Assembly: GCA_012845835.1 (NCBI GenBank)
Contig: JABAKD010000016.1
Coordinates: forward strand, 9,562,121-9,626,120
DNA: 64,000 nucleotides
Reading direction: 5' to 3'
Origin: Undaria pinnatifida
Taxonomy: Eukaryota; Sar; Phaeophyceae; Laminariales; Alariaceae
The notes beneath the pieces are model-generated. The model saw nothing but the letters and a program-made list of their open reading frames with translations. It had not been told where the DNA came from and did not search any database. Positions 1 to 11,275 of this stretch are shown here, piece after piece; position 1 is the first letter of the stretch; every line of letters starts with the position of its first letter. Both the position numbers and the translations under genes were made by a program.

Positions 1-496
1 TCGCCAGCTTTGGGAGGGCTTCGCCTCCATGTTGCGGCTTCTCCGCATCACGCAACAGTACACTGAGGGAATCTAGTATACTGGCTGCTGAGTTGTACAG
101 AATACTGGCAAATTGTACTGGCTGCGCGAGCCAATACCCGACCCTAGTTTTTATATCGCCTATGTACTACGTACAAGTATAGCCCCGACAGGCTCAAGGT
201 TTGCAATTGCAAAGCAGATTCAGATTCTGCCCCCCACCCCTCATCCTCGCGAGATGCCGTTACAGCAGTAACGTCGAGCAGAGATCATGGAACAAAAAAC
301 GCGAATACCAAGGTTGGTTCGAGAGTTCCCACGAGTATTCCCACAGGAACTTTTTCTGTGCGTGTTTTGTGCTGGTCGGTAAAACTCTGTATGCTTCCCT
401 GCTGCCGCTTTTCGCGTGATGCCATCATTCCGATCTGCGCAGCTGCAGGCTAGAGCGTAGCGGACTCCAACCTCCTCTCCACCTCTGGCGGTGGCG
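1..496. other. Region upstream of ZDS
   Basis: No gene is supported here. It is the presumptive 5' flank and leader of the ZDS gene that starts at 497. No clear TATA element or other promoter motif could be defended. The reading frames seen on both strands are short and lack recognisable motifs. Confidence 0.4.
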
Positions 497-642
497 ATGA
501 AGGCTTCAGCAGCATTGGTGCTGGGCACGGCGTTGGCGGGGTCGACGTTAAGAGATGCGTCTGCATTCGTCGGTACGCCGCTGGCCCGGCTGTCTTCGGT
601 AGCGCCGGCGGCTCCTTCTTCCTCGGTAGCAATGCGGCCCAG
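497..642 (+). other. Bipartite plastid-targeting presequence (ZDS exon 1)
   Basis: Exon 1 reads [16 protein letters not shown], then [16 protein letters not shown]. The first part is a signal-peptide core and is followed by an ASA|FVG junction. Phe at +1 after ASA is the known hallmark of import into the four-membrane plastids of heterokonts, cryptophytes and relatives. The Ser/Ala/Pro/Arg-rich stretch that follows is typical of the transit-peptide half and continues into exon 2. The start ATG at 497 is the one that gives this signal peptide. The donor is CAG|GTAGGT. Confidence 0.9.
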
Positions 643-3600
643 GTAGGTGGTGGTCGGGGGGGGGGGGGGAGGGGGGAAATGGAGGAGGGGGGAAATGGCA
701 GAGGGGGGAGGAGGGTGGTGGCGGTGAGGGGGGGGGAGGGGGGGGGGGGTGATGGTGGTGGTGGTCTGAATTGCGATGCTGATGATGGTGATGGTGTTTA
801 GGAACATATGGCGGTTATAATAGTGGAATAAGTAAGAACAAAGGCGGCGTGGTTGCGAATCGTGCTTAATAGCAGCACGGTGATTTGCTTATTGTGTTGT
901 GGATGTTTAAGTTGAAGTCGGTTTTGAAACTGGGCTGCCTTGTCGGAACTTTCAACAGCAGCTTGCCCACCCACACATATCACCCATCGCAAGCAGGACG
1001 GGCGTGAGCATGGTGGCCGGCGTGGCCGGCACGGTGGGGGGATCGGGGATTGAGCGCATCAAGGGCACCGACAAGGAGGGGCTACTGGATGTCAACCGCA
1101 TTGACAGGTACGATGACGGAGTTCTACATACATGGAAGCTATCACTAGGGGATCGTTGAGTCGACCTTTTTTTTGTCGCTTTTCGCGTTCGCGAGGTTAA
1201 AACTTCGCTGCACAACATGGTGACGCTGGGCGGCGTGGCGAAACGACGTAGGCGTATACCTGGTTTAAACGATTTTGAATGTCAACTAACCCATTGAGCC
1301 ATCCCAAAATAGGGGTGCACAGCATGAGTCCCTGAGGTCCTCACAAGAGGAGCTCAATATCTCACTCGAAAAATAATTTCGAAGGCATTCGTTCCCTCAA
1401 CCCGACCAAGCTTATACGCCTTAGTCCTAAAAAAATGTGTAATCGTGAAATTACTTCATTAACCGGCAGTCCCTCACATTAAGAGCTCAATTGGCCAGGT
1501 ATACCTTTTTTTGGCGCAAAAACTGCAACCCCTACCGTAGGATGACTCCATTTCCAACTCCTAAAACTGTCCTGGTCTATCTCTAAGTGTTTTGTCCCCA
1601 AGTCGGGAGTGCGGTGCTATTTTAAGAATTAAAATAACTGTCAACCCTTTTGGGAACATGCCTAGCGTCCAAAACAAAAAAAGGGTGTGCGATTGTTTTC
1701 AACCATGTAGGAAGAGCGTACCAGGTACACCGGTACGAGTGTCAGCATGCTGTGCCAATGTCGCCTACCAGCAGCCCCTAACGTTGCACTACTGTTGGTC
1801 ACATCCCCTAGTCTACCCCAGAGATCTGCGGCTCTGCTTCGTGCGGTCGATGCTGAAACATTTCTTCAGTTGTGTTTTTTTTTCGATTTTTTTTTCCCCC
1901 AAACGCGAAAGCTCACACTTAACTCTCCAAACCACAACATGTAAAAATCCCGCGTTTACACGCAACACCGCACGTGTACACAACGTCGGCACACTCACGC
2001 TCACTTCCACGCGCGCCCTAAGTCCCCTCTCCCACACGCTTACATATCATGTACAATTGTATATCATACGTATTGACAAAAAAAACGCCTTTTTGTAGCT
2101 GAAAATAAAACGAATTTTGAACCTATCAGGGCGCGCAAGGGGCCGGAGATCAAGCTGCCCCAGGACCAAAAAATGAAAATTGGCATTATCGGGGGCGGGT
2201 TGGCGGGGATGATCACGGCGATGGACCTTTCGGAGGCAGGTCACCAGGTGGAGATATTCGAGGCGCGGCCTTTCATGGGGGGTAAGGTGGGGAGCTGGAA
2301 GGACAAGGACGGGAACCACATCGAGATGGGACTGCACGTGTTTTTCGGATGCTACTACAATTTCTTTGGGATTTTCCGGCGTCTCGGGATTTTCGACTCG
2401 GCGCTGAGGCTCAAGGTTCACACGCATCAGTTCGTGAACAAGGTAAACGTTGTCATGCAGTGGACCGCTTAGACGATCTCCTTTGACCTTGTGACTGTGG
2501 TTGGTCGCCGCCTATCCCATGTAACACTTGTAATTGTGAGTGATTCCTTGGGCTAGAGCCATATTCCCTTTGCGAGTAGCATTTGCACCCTCGCTTTTTG
2601 GAGAATACCTGGTAGCTAGTTGGAATTTGGTGTGAATTTTGCTTTGCGCGAAAGAAAAAATTAAAGAAGCGATATTTCAACATATGTTCCTCGTCGACCC
2701 CTCTTTTGTCCAGTCCCGACCCGTCTTCTTTCGCGCGGGTGGAAGGTGGAGTCGTGAGTTGCATAGGACACGATTCGGTTTGTTGAGATCATGGACATGG
2801 CTTTCAAAAATCTTGTTAATTCATTAGTTTCTTACAAGGTTGCCCTTGGGAATGGGGTTGGCTTGGTATTCAAGGGGGCTCGCAATTCGAAAGGGGGAGT
2901 ACAGGCGTTTCAATGGTACATTACGATGCATTCCTGGATCCCGGCCAAGCTCGTGGCGGTGCTCTGAGCATTCTACGTCGCTGAGCTGGCTCTTTCTGTT
3001 AAGGGGTTGCGTTCCGCCTCGCTGAGGCGAGCAGGTGTATGGAACACCCCATAATGTTTTTGTTGTGGTAAGAAAGTAGCCCGTTCCGTTGTCACATGTT
3101 ACTATTCGCTCCGCTCTCCCGGCTGCTGTGTTGATTATCATCAGCCCAGTGTTGATTTACCCTCCCTGCTGTCTGCTACGACGCAGCTACACACAGCTAG
3201 CAGCAGCAGCAGCAGCAGCAGCTTACCACGCAGCCAAAAGTGCGAGAAAAAAATCTCGGCCGCCGGAGAACACCATGCCCAAGAAAAAAAGTACGTATTT
3301 GACGTAGACATATTGCTACCCTCCCCCCCATCACAAATCATGCATCGACGTTACGTATCACACGCAGCTTGCAAAGATGAGATTCACCAAAATCCTCTTA
3401 TCTCGCACAACGGAAGTGCCTTTTTTTTTCTCGTAAAAGTCCTGGCATGATAAACGCTCTTTTTAGCACTACTGATGTGTTATTTTTTTTTGTCAAGTAC
3501 TTAATCAACCCTCACCCATCACCAACATGCCGGTATGATGCACACGTGTCCACTCACAAGGGCGGCGAGCTGGGGGCTTTGGATTTCCGCATGGGCGGCA

Positions 3601-6600
3601 TTGGGGCACCCTTCAACGGGCTCAAAGCTTTCGCGACTACGGATCAGCTGGGGATCTACGATAAGCTGGCGAACGCACTGGCGTTGGGCACGTCGCCCAT
3701 CGTAAAAGCTCTGTTCAACTTCGACGCTGCGATGGTAAGAGATAGAGATGCTTTTTTGGGGAGACCGCGGTTTGACCCCTTGATTGACCGTCCCGCTACA
3801 CTGAAGCTAATTCGTAGTATATTTAGACCAACACAGGCCTGGACGGGTCCAAACAGACCGGTGTATATCCGTTTGTACGTATGTATGTCCACGTGTGCGC
3901 GTGTGTTGTATGCGCTTCTGTATGCGCGCTCATTTGTGTTTATATTCGCGTGTTTATCCGTGCGTATGTCTATATGCGTGTGTATTTTGCGCCGTGTATT
4001 CATGTGTATGTGCGTTGTGGTGCGTGGGTATATTGGTGTATGCGCGCGTGCGTGTATGTTCGTGTGCGCGTTTGTATGTGTGTATACGCGTGCGTGTTCT
4101 TTTTTTTTTTCACACTTCTACTTTCCAGCTTCTGGACAAGCCGCGGTCACAGGTGTCGTCCCTTCTCCCCCCCGGTTCTTGCCTTCATTTTTTATCGCGC
4201 ATAGGGTCAGCAATCCCACTGCTCGTCGATTTTCATCGATTGTTACTCACGCTCTCGCGCTTTCCGCAAGTCAATTTGTGCTAAAAAACAACTCCCTACG
4301 AAGTTGCACTCGATGGGACTCGAACTCACGAAACTGACCTATACCAGGCTCAAGGATAACCTGATACGCCGCAGGGGCATATATGTGTATGTGTGCTTGT
4401 ATGCGCGTGTATATGGGTGTGTGCGCGTGCGTGTTTGTTTTCAGGTTTTGAGTCCGTGTGTATGTGTATGTGTATATACCCATGTGCTTTTTTGTGTGGC
4501 GTCTTCGCGAAAGTTCTGGTCTTCGAAAGCTAGAGCGTGCTTGACAATGTGAAGGCCAAAATGGCTGGTTTTGTCGTTTTGAAAATGCTTTGATTTTGCG
4601 ACGGAATACGTTTCGTTGCCAACCCTTGGAGCCGCGCCTGTAAAGTACGCAGAAGAGAGCGATCCAGGACTGTCCGAGTGTACACTGCTAGGCCTTTACT
4701 CCCCAGTACGTACGGAATGGGGACAAACGCACCCCCCCCCCTGCTCCCGTCAAAGCGCTGGGAGGCATTTTCCCAACCAAAAAAATGCTACTTATAACGC
4801 CCACCCGCACCTGGCGAACAACGTATTCATACCGCGCGAACAGGAGGACGTCCGTGCGCTGGACAAGATGACCTTCAGCGAGTGGTTCGAGGGGAAAGGG
4901 GGATCGCGGGGCTCCATCTCTCGCATGTGGGACCCTGTCGCGTACGCGCTCGGCTTCATCGACTGCGACCACATCTCGGCCAGGTGCATGCTCACCATCT
5001 TCCAGGTAAGTGGATGGAGGCGTTTTTTTTACTTGAAGGTTTGTTGTCGGATGGGTGGCATTGCAGGCCATGGTTATCGATATTCTTATAATGCATTTTT
5101 GCTTAATGTTGCGTGCATGGGCGGAATTGAAGACCACCCTGTGCGGAGGCCTGTTTAATGTTTTCGCTGAATGTTGGTTGATTTCGAGGGGGATATACCA
5201 TGTATATGTCCCTTGCCTGGTAAATGCACTCGAGGTTTCCGCACGGTTACGTACGCAAGAGGGTTCATGGGGAGGGTGCGACATTGGGGAAACGCCTATA
5301 TTGTATGATGCGGTGCGACCATCTGTTGGTGATGTCGATGGTGGCTTGGGAATAAATACAGCGTTGCACCCACCCGTCACTATCGCCCACAATCAGTTCT
5401 TGAGATTTTTTTTGTTTGTTTGTAGTGCTTTTGGGAGGGGCGATAAAGTTGAGAGCGGGGGGAGGAGAGGTTTTGGTAGTAGGCTAGTTCTCATTGTTTC
5501 GGCTAAGAGATTACTCAAGGTGAAATACCGACGCCGCCGCTCGCCGTCACTAGTGGGGGGGTGGACGAAGCAGGTTGCAAAAGGAGGTCGAGATTTTGAC
5601 ATTTCCGGATAAATCGGTAGGTGTTTACGCTGGATGACCGTCGGCAAACGAATGTAGGCCGCGAGTGACCGTCTCCCCCTCACCCCCACCCCACCTCACC
5701 CCTCACCTAACTACATCCCAACCCACCTCACCCCACCCCACCGCCCCACACCCCACCCCACCCCACCCCACCCCACCCCACCCCACCCATGATACGTCTT
5801 GACGCGGCAGCTGTTCGCCATTCGCTCGGAGGCATCGGTTCTCCGAATGCTGGAGGGATCGCCCGACGACTTCATTCACCAGCCCATTCTCAAGTATTTG
5901 GCTGAGCGCGGCGTGACCCACCAGACCTCTCGCCGGATCACGGAGATCAGGTGCGCGTGCCCGCGTGTCTCTTCTCTTTTTCTTTCTTTTTTTGGCTTGT
6001 CAATGTGTTCTGTCGCGAGGGCAGCAGCAGAAATAGCGACAGCATCAGCAGCAGCAGCCAAACGACGGTTGAGAGATGGACTCTGCCGACGAGGCCGCCG
6101 CGCGGTGCGAGCGCACTGTACGCCTGACGTCGTGCCCTCGCCCCCTCATGCCGTTAGGCTTGCTGCTGTCAGGTTTGTTGTTGCTGCTTCTGCGCCCGTC
6201 GTCCGGTCGTCCACGCTCGAAACTTCTAAAGTTTGTTGGCGTCTTTGTTTTTTTTTCCTTTTTCCTGTGTTGTCGAACGATTCCAAAATCCATTTTCTCT
6301 TCAATCAGCAGGTAGTTTTTTTCCCATCGAGCTCTTCTTCTTTTGTACCGTTTTTTCGTTCGTTTCAGGTCATGTTATTAATTCGTTCCGTCTCGTGTCC
6401 ACACTGACCCAATACCAAATGCGCCATCTTGTCTACCCCCTTTTTGTCAACGTTTCGTGTTTTGTTATTTTGTTCATTTTCGTTCTGTTTCGTCCCCACT
6501 CTAAGAAAAAACGCCAACTCCACCGTAAACCTTACAGACACGAGGTGGACGCTGACGGCAAGCCGACCCACGTTAACGGCCTCGTCATTGCGGGAGGCGG

Positions 6601-9600
6601 GACGGAGGAGGAGTACCGAGAGTACGACGTCGTCATTGCCGCCACCGACGTGCCGGGGATCAAGAAGCTCCTCCCCGAGAATTTCCGCAAGTAAGTTGTT
6701 GAGCTCCACAGATTGGCTGACCAATCAGCTCTGCTGATCAATTTGCTGCTGATTGGCTAAACGCGAGCGAGACGAGCGACTCTTATATATATTTCTTGAC
6801 GCGTTATTGCATTCTTGGTGCTATTCACGTGGATACATGCAAATCCTGTTCCTCTCAAGAAGCTCCTCCCCGAGTAAATCCGCAAGTGGTTTCTTGGTCT
6901 CCACCCTGATTGGCTGGCCGCTCAGCTCAACTCTGCTGGTAGGCTGGCCGTCCAGCTCAACTCTGCTGATAGGCTGGCCGCTCAGCTCAACTCTGCTGAT
7001 AGGCTAGCCGCCCAGCTCAACTCTTCTGATAGGCTGGCCGCTCAGCTCAACTCTGCGGATTGGGCTGACCCTGCTGAGCGGCTGAACGTAACTTTCCACG
7101 TATTCGAGAAAGTTGTGTTGCTGGCTGTGGCTGCCCTTCGATTCGCTGCGGCCGACTATGAAACAACTTTCTCACGAATATGTGGTAAGCTCTGCAACGA
7201 ATGGCTGACCGCTTAGCTCCGCCGATTGGCTGACCGCTTTGATTTGCGGCTTGGCCGACCACGGGAGAGAAGAGGCGACTCGTATACCTAGTATACAGTT
7301 ATGCGCCGTTGCCGTTTTGGTTCTATTAATGATACACCCCAACTCTAATATCCGGAGTTGTTCGTCCCCAAACACAGGGGTTCAGTTGCATGCCCCCCCC
7401 CCGACCCCATCCCCCCCCCCCATAACCCCCACCCCTCCCCGACCCCTCCACCCCCCGCCCTCTCCTGCCCCCCACCCCTCTACGCCTCCTCCCCTCTCCC
7501 CTCCCCTCTCCTCTCCCCTCCCCCCCTGGCCTTCCCTATCCCCCCCCCCGGTCTCCCCTACCCCCCCCGGCCTCCCCTACCCCCCCCCCGGCCTCCCCTA
7601 TTCCCGGCCTGGCCTCCCCTACCCCCCGCCCGGCCTCCCCTATCCCCCGCCTGGCCTCCCCTATCCCCCACCCGGCCTTCGCCTCCCGGCCGGTCAACTA
7701 TTTACCAACAGGTACGACATGTTCGACAACATCTACAAGCTGGACGGTGTCCCGGTAGCCACGGTGCAGCTGCGGTTCGATGGCTGGGTTACCGAGCTCA
7801 ACGATGCGGAAAAGATGAAGGACGTTGCCGGCGACTACGGCCAGGGTCGGGCGCCGGGCATGGACAACTTGTTGTACACCGCTGACGCCGAGTTCTCGTG
7901 CTTCGCGGACCTTGCTTTGACCAGCCCTAGCTCGGACTACTACAAACCCGGGGAGGTGGGAGAGAGTTTGGGGGCCGGGGGGCGGTGGAGGTGGGGGAGA
8001 GGAGGAGGGGGGGGGGGCTCATATCATATATGGCCTTTCCGGAGTGTCATGCATGGTCTTAGTCTTAAGAATATGGACCCTACCATCTGTATATTACAGT
8101 GCCGGGATGGGATGGAACACGTCGGTTTTTCGCCGGGGGGGGGTGATCGCCGTCTTGCGTGATGTCCATGTGCGGTGTCGGATTTGCTGTTGGCGGGTGT
8201 TGGTATTGGTGTTGGTGTGACGGTGCTGCTGGAAATGCTGGTGGTGGTGTTGGTTTTGCTGTTGGTGTAGGTGTTTGGTGGCGAGGGTCAGGCGCCGGGA
8301 GTGGACAACTTGCGGTACGCTCTTTCTCGTTAGCGTGTCCGACGGACTTTTTTTTTGCACACGCTCGCGGTAGTAGGTGTTGATCCGTGCCCTCTAATCC
8401 GTGGCCTCGTATCGGCTGCTGCTGCTGCTGGTTGCCCCGCTGGCCTTTCTGTTGGAAACCTCTTTCTTTTTTCCGAGATATCAACGGTTCAAACGTGTTG
8501 ATTTGCCCAACGAGCTGTTTCTTTTGCGCGCGAATTATTAAGAGTGGTAGACGTTGATCCTTGCCCTCTTCATCTCTGGACGTTTCAGCTACTTGTGGTT
8601 ACCCTGGCCGCCTTTTTGTTAAACTTGTCTTTCTTTCCGAAATACCAACAGTCCTTTGTTGCTGCTTGTCCGACATCTTGGGTATGTTTCACACGAACGC
8701 TTACCGTCATAAACGCTTTATTCATGCCCCCTCCAAGCCTTGGACTTGTGTCGGCCTCTGCTCCTCCTGGGTGCTCGCTTCGCAGGGCTCCCTGCTGCAG
8801 TGCGTTATGACGCCAGGAGACAAATGGATGCCGAAGACGACGGACGAGATCGCCGCCGTGTGCCTTGAGCAGGTGATTTGACGTGAAGCTTTTGGGACTT
8901 TTGAGAGGAAAAAAAACATCGAGTAAAGCTGACCATTTCCAGGATCAACCGCACAAAACGACGCCGATTGCATGTTTTTTTGTTTAGGGCGATGTTTTTT
9001 GTTTCGGAGTTGAATAAAAAAAGCGTTCGTTGCATGGCACTCGTTCGGCATGAGCTATCTTACCTTGCCACTCACGCGTTGATAAAACCGCGCTTATCAG
9101 TTGTTTCGTCGCGTGTGCGTTAAGCACTTTTTGGGGCAGAGGGAAAAAGTGTACTGAAGAAAAAAAAAATACACTGCAACTGTGAGATCGAGGATTTTGT
9201 CGGAGAACGTCGTCTTGTTTCAAGCTGTGTGTGATACTCCGATTGCCCATGTTACGGGTTGGGTGGACACGTCCTCATGAAGGATGTAGGTCGGCGACTC
9301 CCCTTAGTGCTGACCGGTACCAGGGTCACCAGGGCGATGCGAAGAAGTTCGATATTTGATCACTCTGCGCACGAAAACTGTGAGACGGGGGCAAAAAGTG
9401 ACGACAAAATTTGACAGAAACAGCATCGGCCACTTGAATGAGGGTTCATACAGTCGTTGGTGCCCGAAGAACGGTGCAGTGAGTCGTGCAGCATGGGCGC
9501 GGCATGATCCTGCTCGTGCTGCTTGCTGTTCGCTTGCACTGCTCGTAGGCGGTTGAAAATGCCAAACTTGTCGGGGGTCATGGCAGCTTCCTTGAGTATT

Positions 9601-11275
9601 CGAGGAATCTCCTGCTGCTAAATAGCATTTTTCTTCAGCGCAGAGACAAGAGATAGCGGCACGAGACCCCCCCACACAGGAACGAACGCAGAGAACCTGC
9701 CGGCCCCAGTAATGCCTTCTTGCGGGCCGTTCCGTGAAACGGAGTGCCTCCGGTGACACCACATAATTTTCCCGTGAAATTAGGTTCCGTTGCCGTGACA
9801 CTAGCTAGCTGCCTTGCCTTGAAACTGAATGCCTTCCTTCCCGTGGAAACAATTTTCCTTTCCGTGAAATGAAACCATAAATAATGATACAACAAGGTGC
9901 TGGAGCTGCTTCTCTCGGAACGCGACCTGAACCGCTCGTGGACCTCATTACCCATGAAACAAAATTGCCTTTCCCGTGAAAACTATCTCGTTTTACCGTG
10001 AAACAAACCGTGAAAACATACCCCCCCCCCCCCCCCCCCCCTCCCTCTGTGAAACTGGTTACCCTTTCCGTGAAACTAATGATGAACATCCAGGTGTTGG
10101 AACTGTTCCCGTCGGCACGTGACCTGAACTGCACGTGGACCAACGTGGTGAAGGTCGGTCAGTCGCTCTACCGCGAGGGACCGGGCCTGGACCAGTATCG
10201 GCCCGACCAGAGGACGCCCATCCCTAACTTCTTCATGGCCGGCTCGTACACGTACCAGGCAAGGGGTGGGGGGGGTGTTGTGTGGAGAGGCGGTGGGGCA
10301 CATGCCGGTCCTGTGCTTTTTTTTCGGGAGTTGCTTTCGAGGATGGCGGGTGGGGTGGTGGGGGGGGGAGGGGAGGGGGGGGGGGGCAGGATATTGCGAC
10401 AGCAGGGGGCGGAGAGTTTTCGGGGCGAGGAGATCTAGTTTTCCTGTTGTATCTATATAGGGCGCGGCTTGGTTTTGGGAATGGAAGAAAAGAGGAATCC
10501 GAAAAAAAAATGGGGAAAAAAAAACAAAAGGAAAATCGCACGCAGCAACAAATGTACGTATGCATACCGTGATCATGTCTGAGCCGCGTGTGCGGGGTAT
10601 ATACATGTATATATGTATATATACACGGTCTATGTTTGTTCGGAGTCTGCTCCCTCATCCTTTGTCGCTGCGCACTCGGCCGTCGAGGCTGGGACACGAA
10701 CAACGTATCGCGCAAGATCACACCCCGCAGATATAGGTTGTTGTATCCACACCAGCTTTTCTCCTGCTTCTCGCCCGCCCGCCCGCCCGCCCCTTCCTTG
10801 TCTTGTGTCGGATTTAGTTGAGTATGCCCGACAGTAGATCACTGAGTACCTACAGTTGTAGTCCCTCCATAGCGCGGGTATGTGCACTATAGAGGGAAAT
10901 AACGGCACTAAAGCAGCAACCGGCACTATTAAATACTCCGCAAACTGCCACTACTGGCTGCTTCCGTGTGTGCGAACCGACTGCACAGGCACTATAGTGG
11001 GCAACCGGCACTACTCCACCACTCAACCGGCAGCAATAGGGGAAAACCCGCTGTAATTGTAACATGTTGTCTTTTCCGCGTTTTCCCCGCGTCTTTCGAT
11101 CGCGCCCTTGCTACTTTCACCCACCTCGTTTTTTTTTGTCGCGGTACAGGACTACATTGACTCCATGGAGGGGGCGACAAAGTCAGCCCTCTTGTGCGCC
11201 GACCGTGTTTTAGAGGACACGCCGGCACTAGCGAAGTTGACCAAGGATCGAGCGGCCGTTTCCGCGTCTGCGTGA
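497..11275 (+). CDS. ZDS: Zeta-carotene desaturase, plastid (11 exons)
   Basis: FAD-dependent desaturase that converts zeta-carotene to lycopene via neurosporene in plastid carotenoid synthesis. Exons: 497-642, 997-1107, 2130-2442, 3561-3734, 4844-5005, 5811-5950, 6538-6690, 7712-7955, 8786-8872, 10094-10258, 11150-11275 (TGA). Phases agree at every junction and total 1821 bases, 606 residues, against about 560-590 in plants. The Rossmann FAD motif [11 protein letters not shown] lies near residues 102-112, followed by FMGGKVGSW and [15 protein letters not shown]. Other family blocks are [16 protein letters not shown] (exon 5), [15 protein letters not shown] (exon 7), [15 protein letters not shown] and [19 protein letters not shown] (exon 8), and YIDSMEGAT near the C-terminus (exon 11). 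Residues 1-49 are the start of a heterokont plastid-targeting region. Intron 10 has a GC donor. Exon edges are well supported; exon 2 has a tandem AAGCAG acceptor, so one residue is uncertain. The next gene, ARL2BP, is convergent. Confidence 0.96.
643..760 (+). repeat. G-rich tract directly after the exon 1 donor
   Basis: The first 120 bases of ZDS intron 1 are runs of G broken by A, T or GGT. They hold many G3+ blocks and so could form G-quadruplex structure in DNA or pre-mRNA. Similar tracts follow the donors of ZDS exons 8 and 10, MICU exon 7 and an XKR exon. Confidence 0.7.
1296..1549 (+). mobile_element. TIR element family A (MITE-like), copy 1, in ZDS intron 2
   Basis: A block of about 254 bases with imperfect inverted ends: left GAGCCATCCCAAAATAGGGG, right CCCCTACCGTAGGATGACTC. 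Diverged copies are at 12198-12455 and, inverted, at 53658-53928. No coding capacity is seen. It behaves like a non-autonomous DNA transposon; the superfamily is unknown. Confidence 0.65.
2826..3260. repeat. Dispersed repeat in ZDS intron 3
   Basis: Blocks here recur at 27180-28020 in the MICU locus, partly inverted. The shared pieces include GGAATGGGGTTGGCTTG-like sequence at the left, a stretch around CTGAGCTGGCTCTTTCTGTT, and the end with TGCTGTCTGCTACG plus an (AGC)n run at 3201-3222. It is an unclassified dispersed repeat. The rest of intron 3 (2443-3560) shows nothing else recognisable. Confidence 0.45.
3860..4095. repeat. TG/CG alternating purine-pyrimidine tract
   Basis: Imperfect TGTGCG / TGTATG dinucleotide-rich sequence in ZDS intron 4, with a second block at 4380-4490. 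The two blocks flank the SINE at 4099-4379. Such alternating tracts are prone to Z-DNA. The apparent open frames through them are low-complexity artefacts. Confidence 0.6.
4099..4379 (-). mobile_element. tRNA-derived SINE, family 1, minus orientation
   Basis: Read on the minus strand, the head carries a tRNA-like A box (around GGCGTATCAGGTTAT) and a B box (GAGTTCGAGTCCC). A conserved body follows, ending in poly(A), which appears as the T run at 4099-4110. Other copies are at 21661-22117 (-), 28021-28324 (+), 28539-28665 (-, partial) and 45945-46215 (-). It lies in ZDS intron 4. Confidence 0.75.
5686..5788 (+). repeat. CCCCA tandem tract before the exon 6 acceptor
   Basis: A tandem (CCCCA)n-like array ends 22 bases upstream of the ZDS exon 6 acceptor (GCGGCAG, exon from 5811). 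It supplies the pyrimidine-rich 3' end of intron 5. Confidence 0.75.
6856..7060 (+). repeat. Copy of the exon 7 end and donor plus 30-bp minisatellite
   Basis: At 6856-6898 the sequence repeats the last bases of ZDS exon 7 (CAAGAAGCTCCTCCCCGAG is identical) and then its donor region, now decayed (CCGCAAGTGG against CCGCAAGTAAG). It runs into about five copies of a 30-bp unit around GATAGGCTGGCCGCTCAGCT. The unit itself resembles the sequence just after the real donor (GATTGGCTGACCAATCAGCT, 6710 on). It lies wholly in intron 7. Confidence 0.75.
7389..7680 (+). repeat. C-rich tandem tract before the exon 8 acceptor
   Basis: Nearly 300 bases of C with short T, A and G interruptions, including a unit around CCCGGCCTCCCCTACC repeated about eight times. 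It ends about 30 bases before the exon 8 acceptor (CCAACAG, exon from 7712). A proline-rich open frame through it is an artefact that happens to run into exon 8. Confidence 0.75.
8281..8325 (+). repeat. Decayed copy of a ZDS exon 8 segment inside intron 8
   Basis: This stretch resembles exon 8 at about 7844-7885: GGGTCAGGCGCCGGGAGTGG here against GGGTCGGGCGCCGGGCATGG, both followed by ACAACTTG and a GTAC. It is about 440 bases downstream in the following intron. A second local duplication in the same intron pairs 8380-8480 with 8560-8665. Confidence 0.65.
9720..10080 (+). repeat. CCGTGAAA repeat cluster with a pseudo-exon copy of exon 10
   Basis: About ten scattered copies of a TTTCCGTGAAAC-like motif occupy the end of ZDS intron 9. 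Within the cluster, 9897-9950 is a decayed copy of the start of exon 10 with its acceptor. It reads [16 protein letters not shown] after AAG, against [16 protein letters not shown] after CAG in the real exon at 10094. The flanking TTTCCGTGAAA is shared as well, so repeat and exon start were duplicated together. A C run at 10021-10042 follows. Confidence 0.75.
10259..11149 (+). other. GC-AG intron (ZDS intron 10)
   Basis: The exon 10 reading frame ends ...GSYTYQ and homology resumes as DYIDSMEG at 11150. The only in-phase donor is CAG|GCAAGG at 10259, a GC donor with an otherwise strong consensus. The acceptor is TACAG. The first 140 bases are G-rich (runs at 10265-10275 and 10355-10386). No GT donor gives the conserved junction. 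Confidence 0.85.

Noticed and set aside
241-807. 188-codon minus-strand frame over ZDS exon 1
   Set aside because: Shadow of exon 1 and a G-rich tract; its proline and histidine runs come from the repeat.
7239-8162. 307-codon proline-rich frame
   Set aside because: Only its part from 7712 to 7955 is real (ZDS exon 8); the rest is the C-rich intron tract and intron 8.
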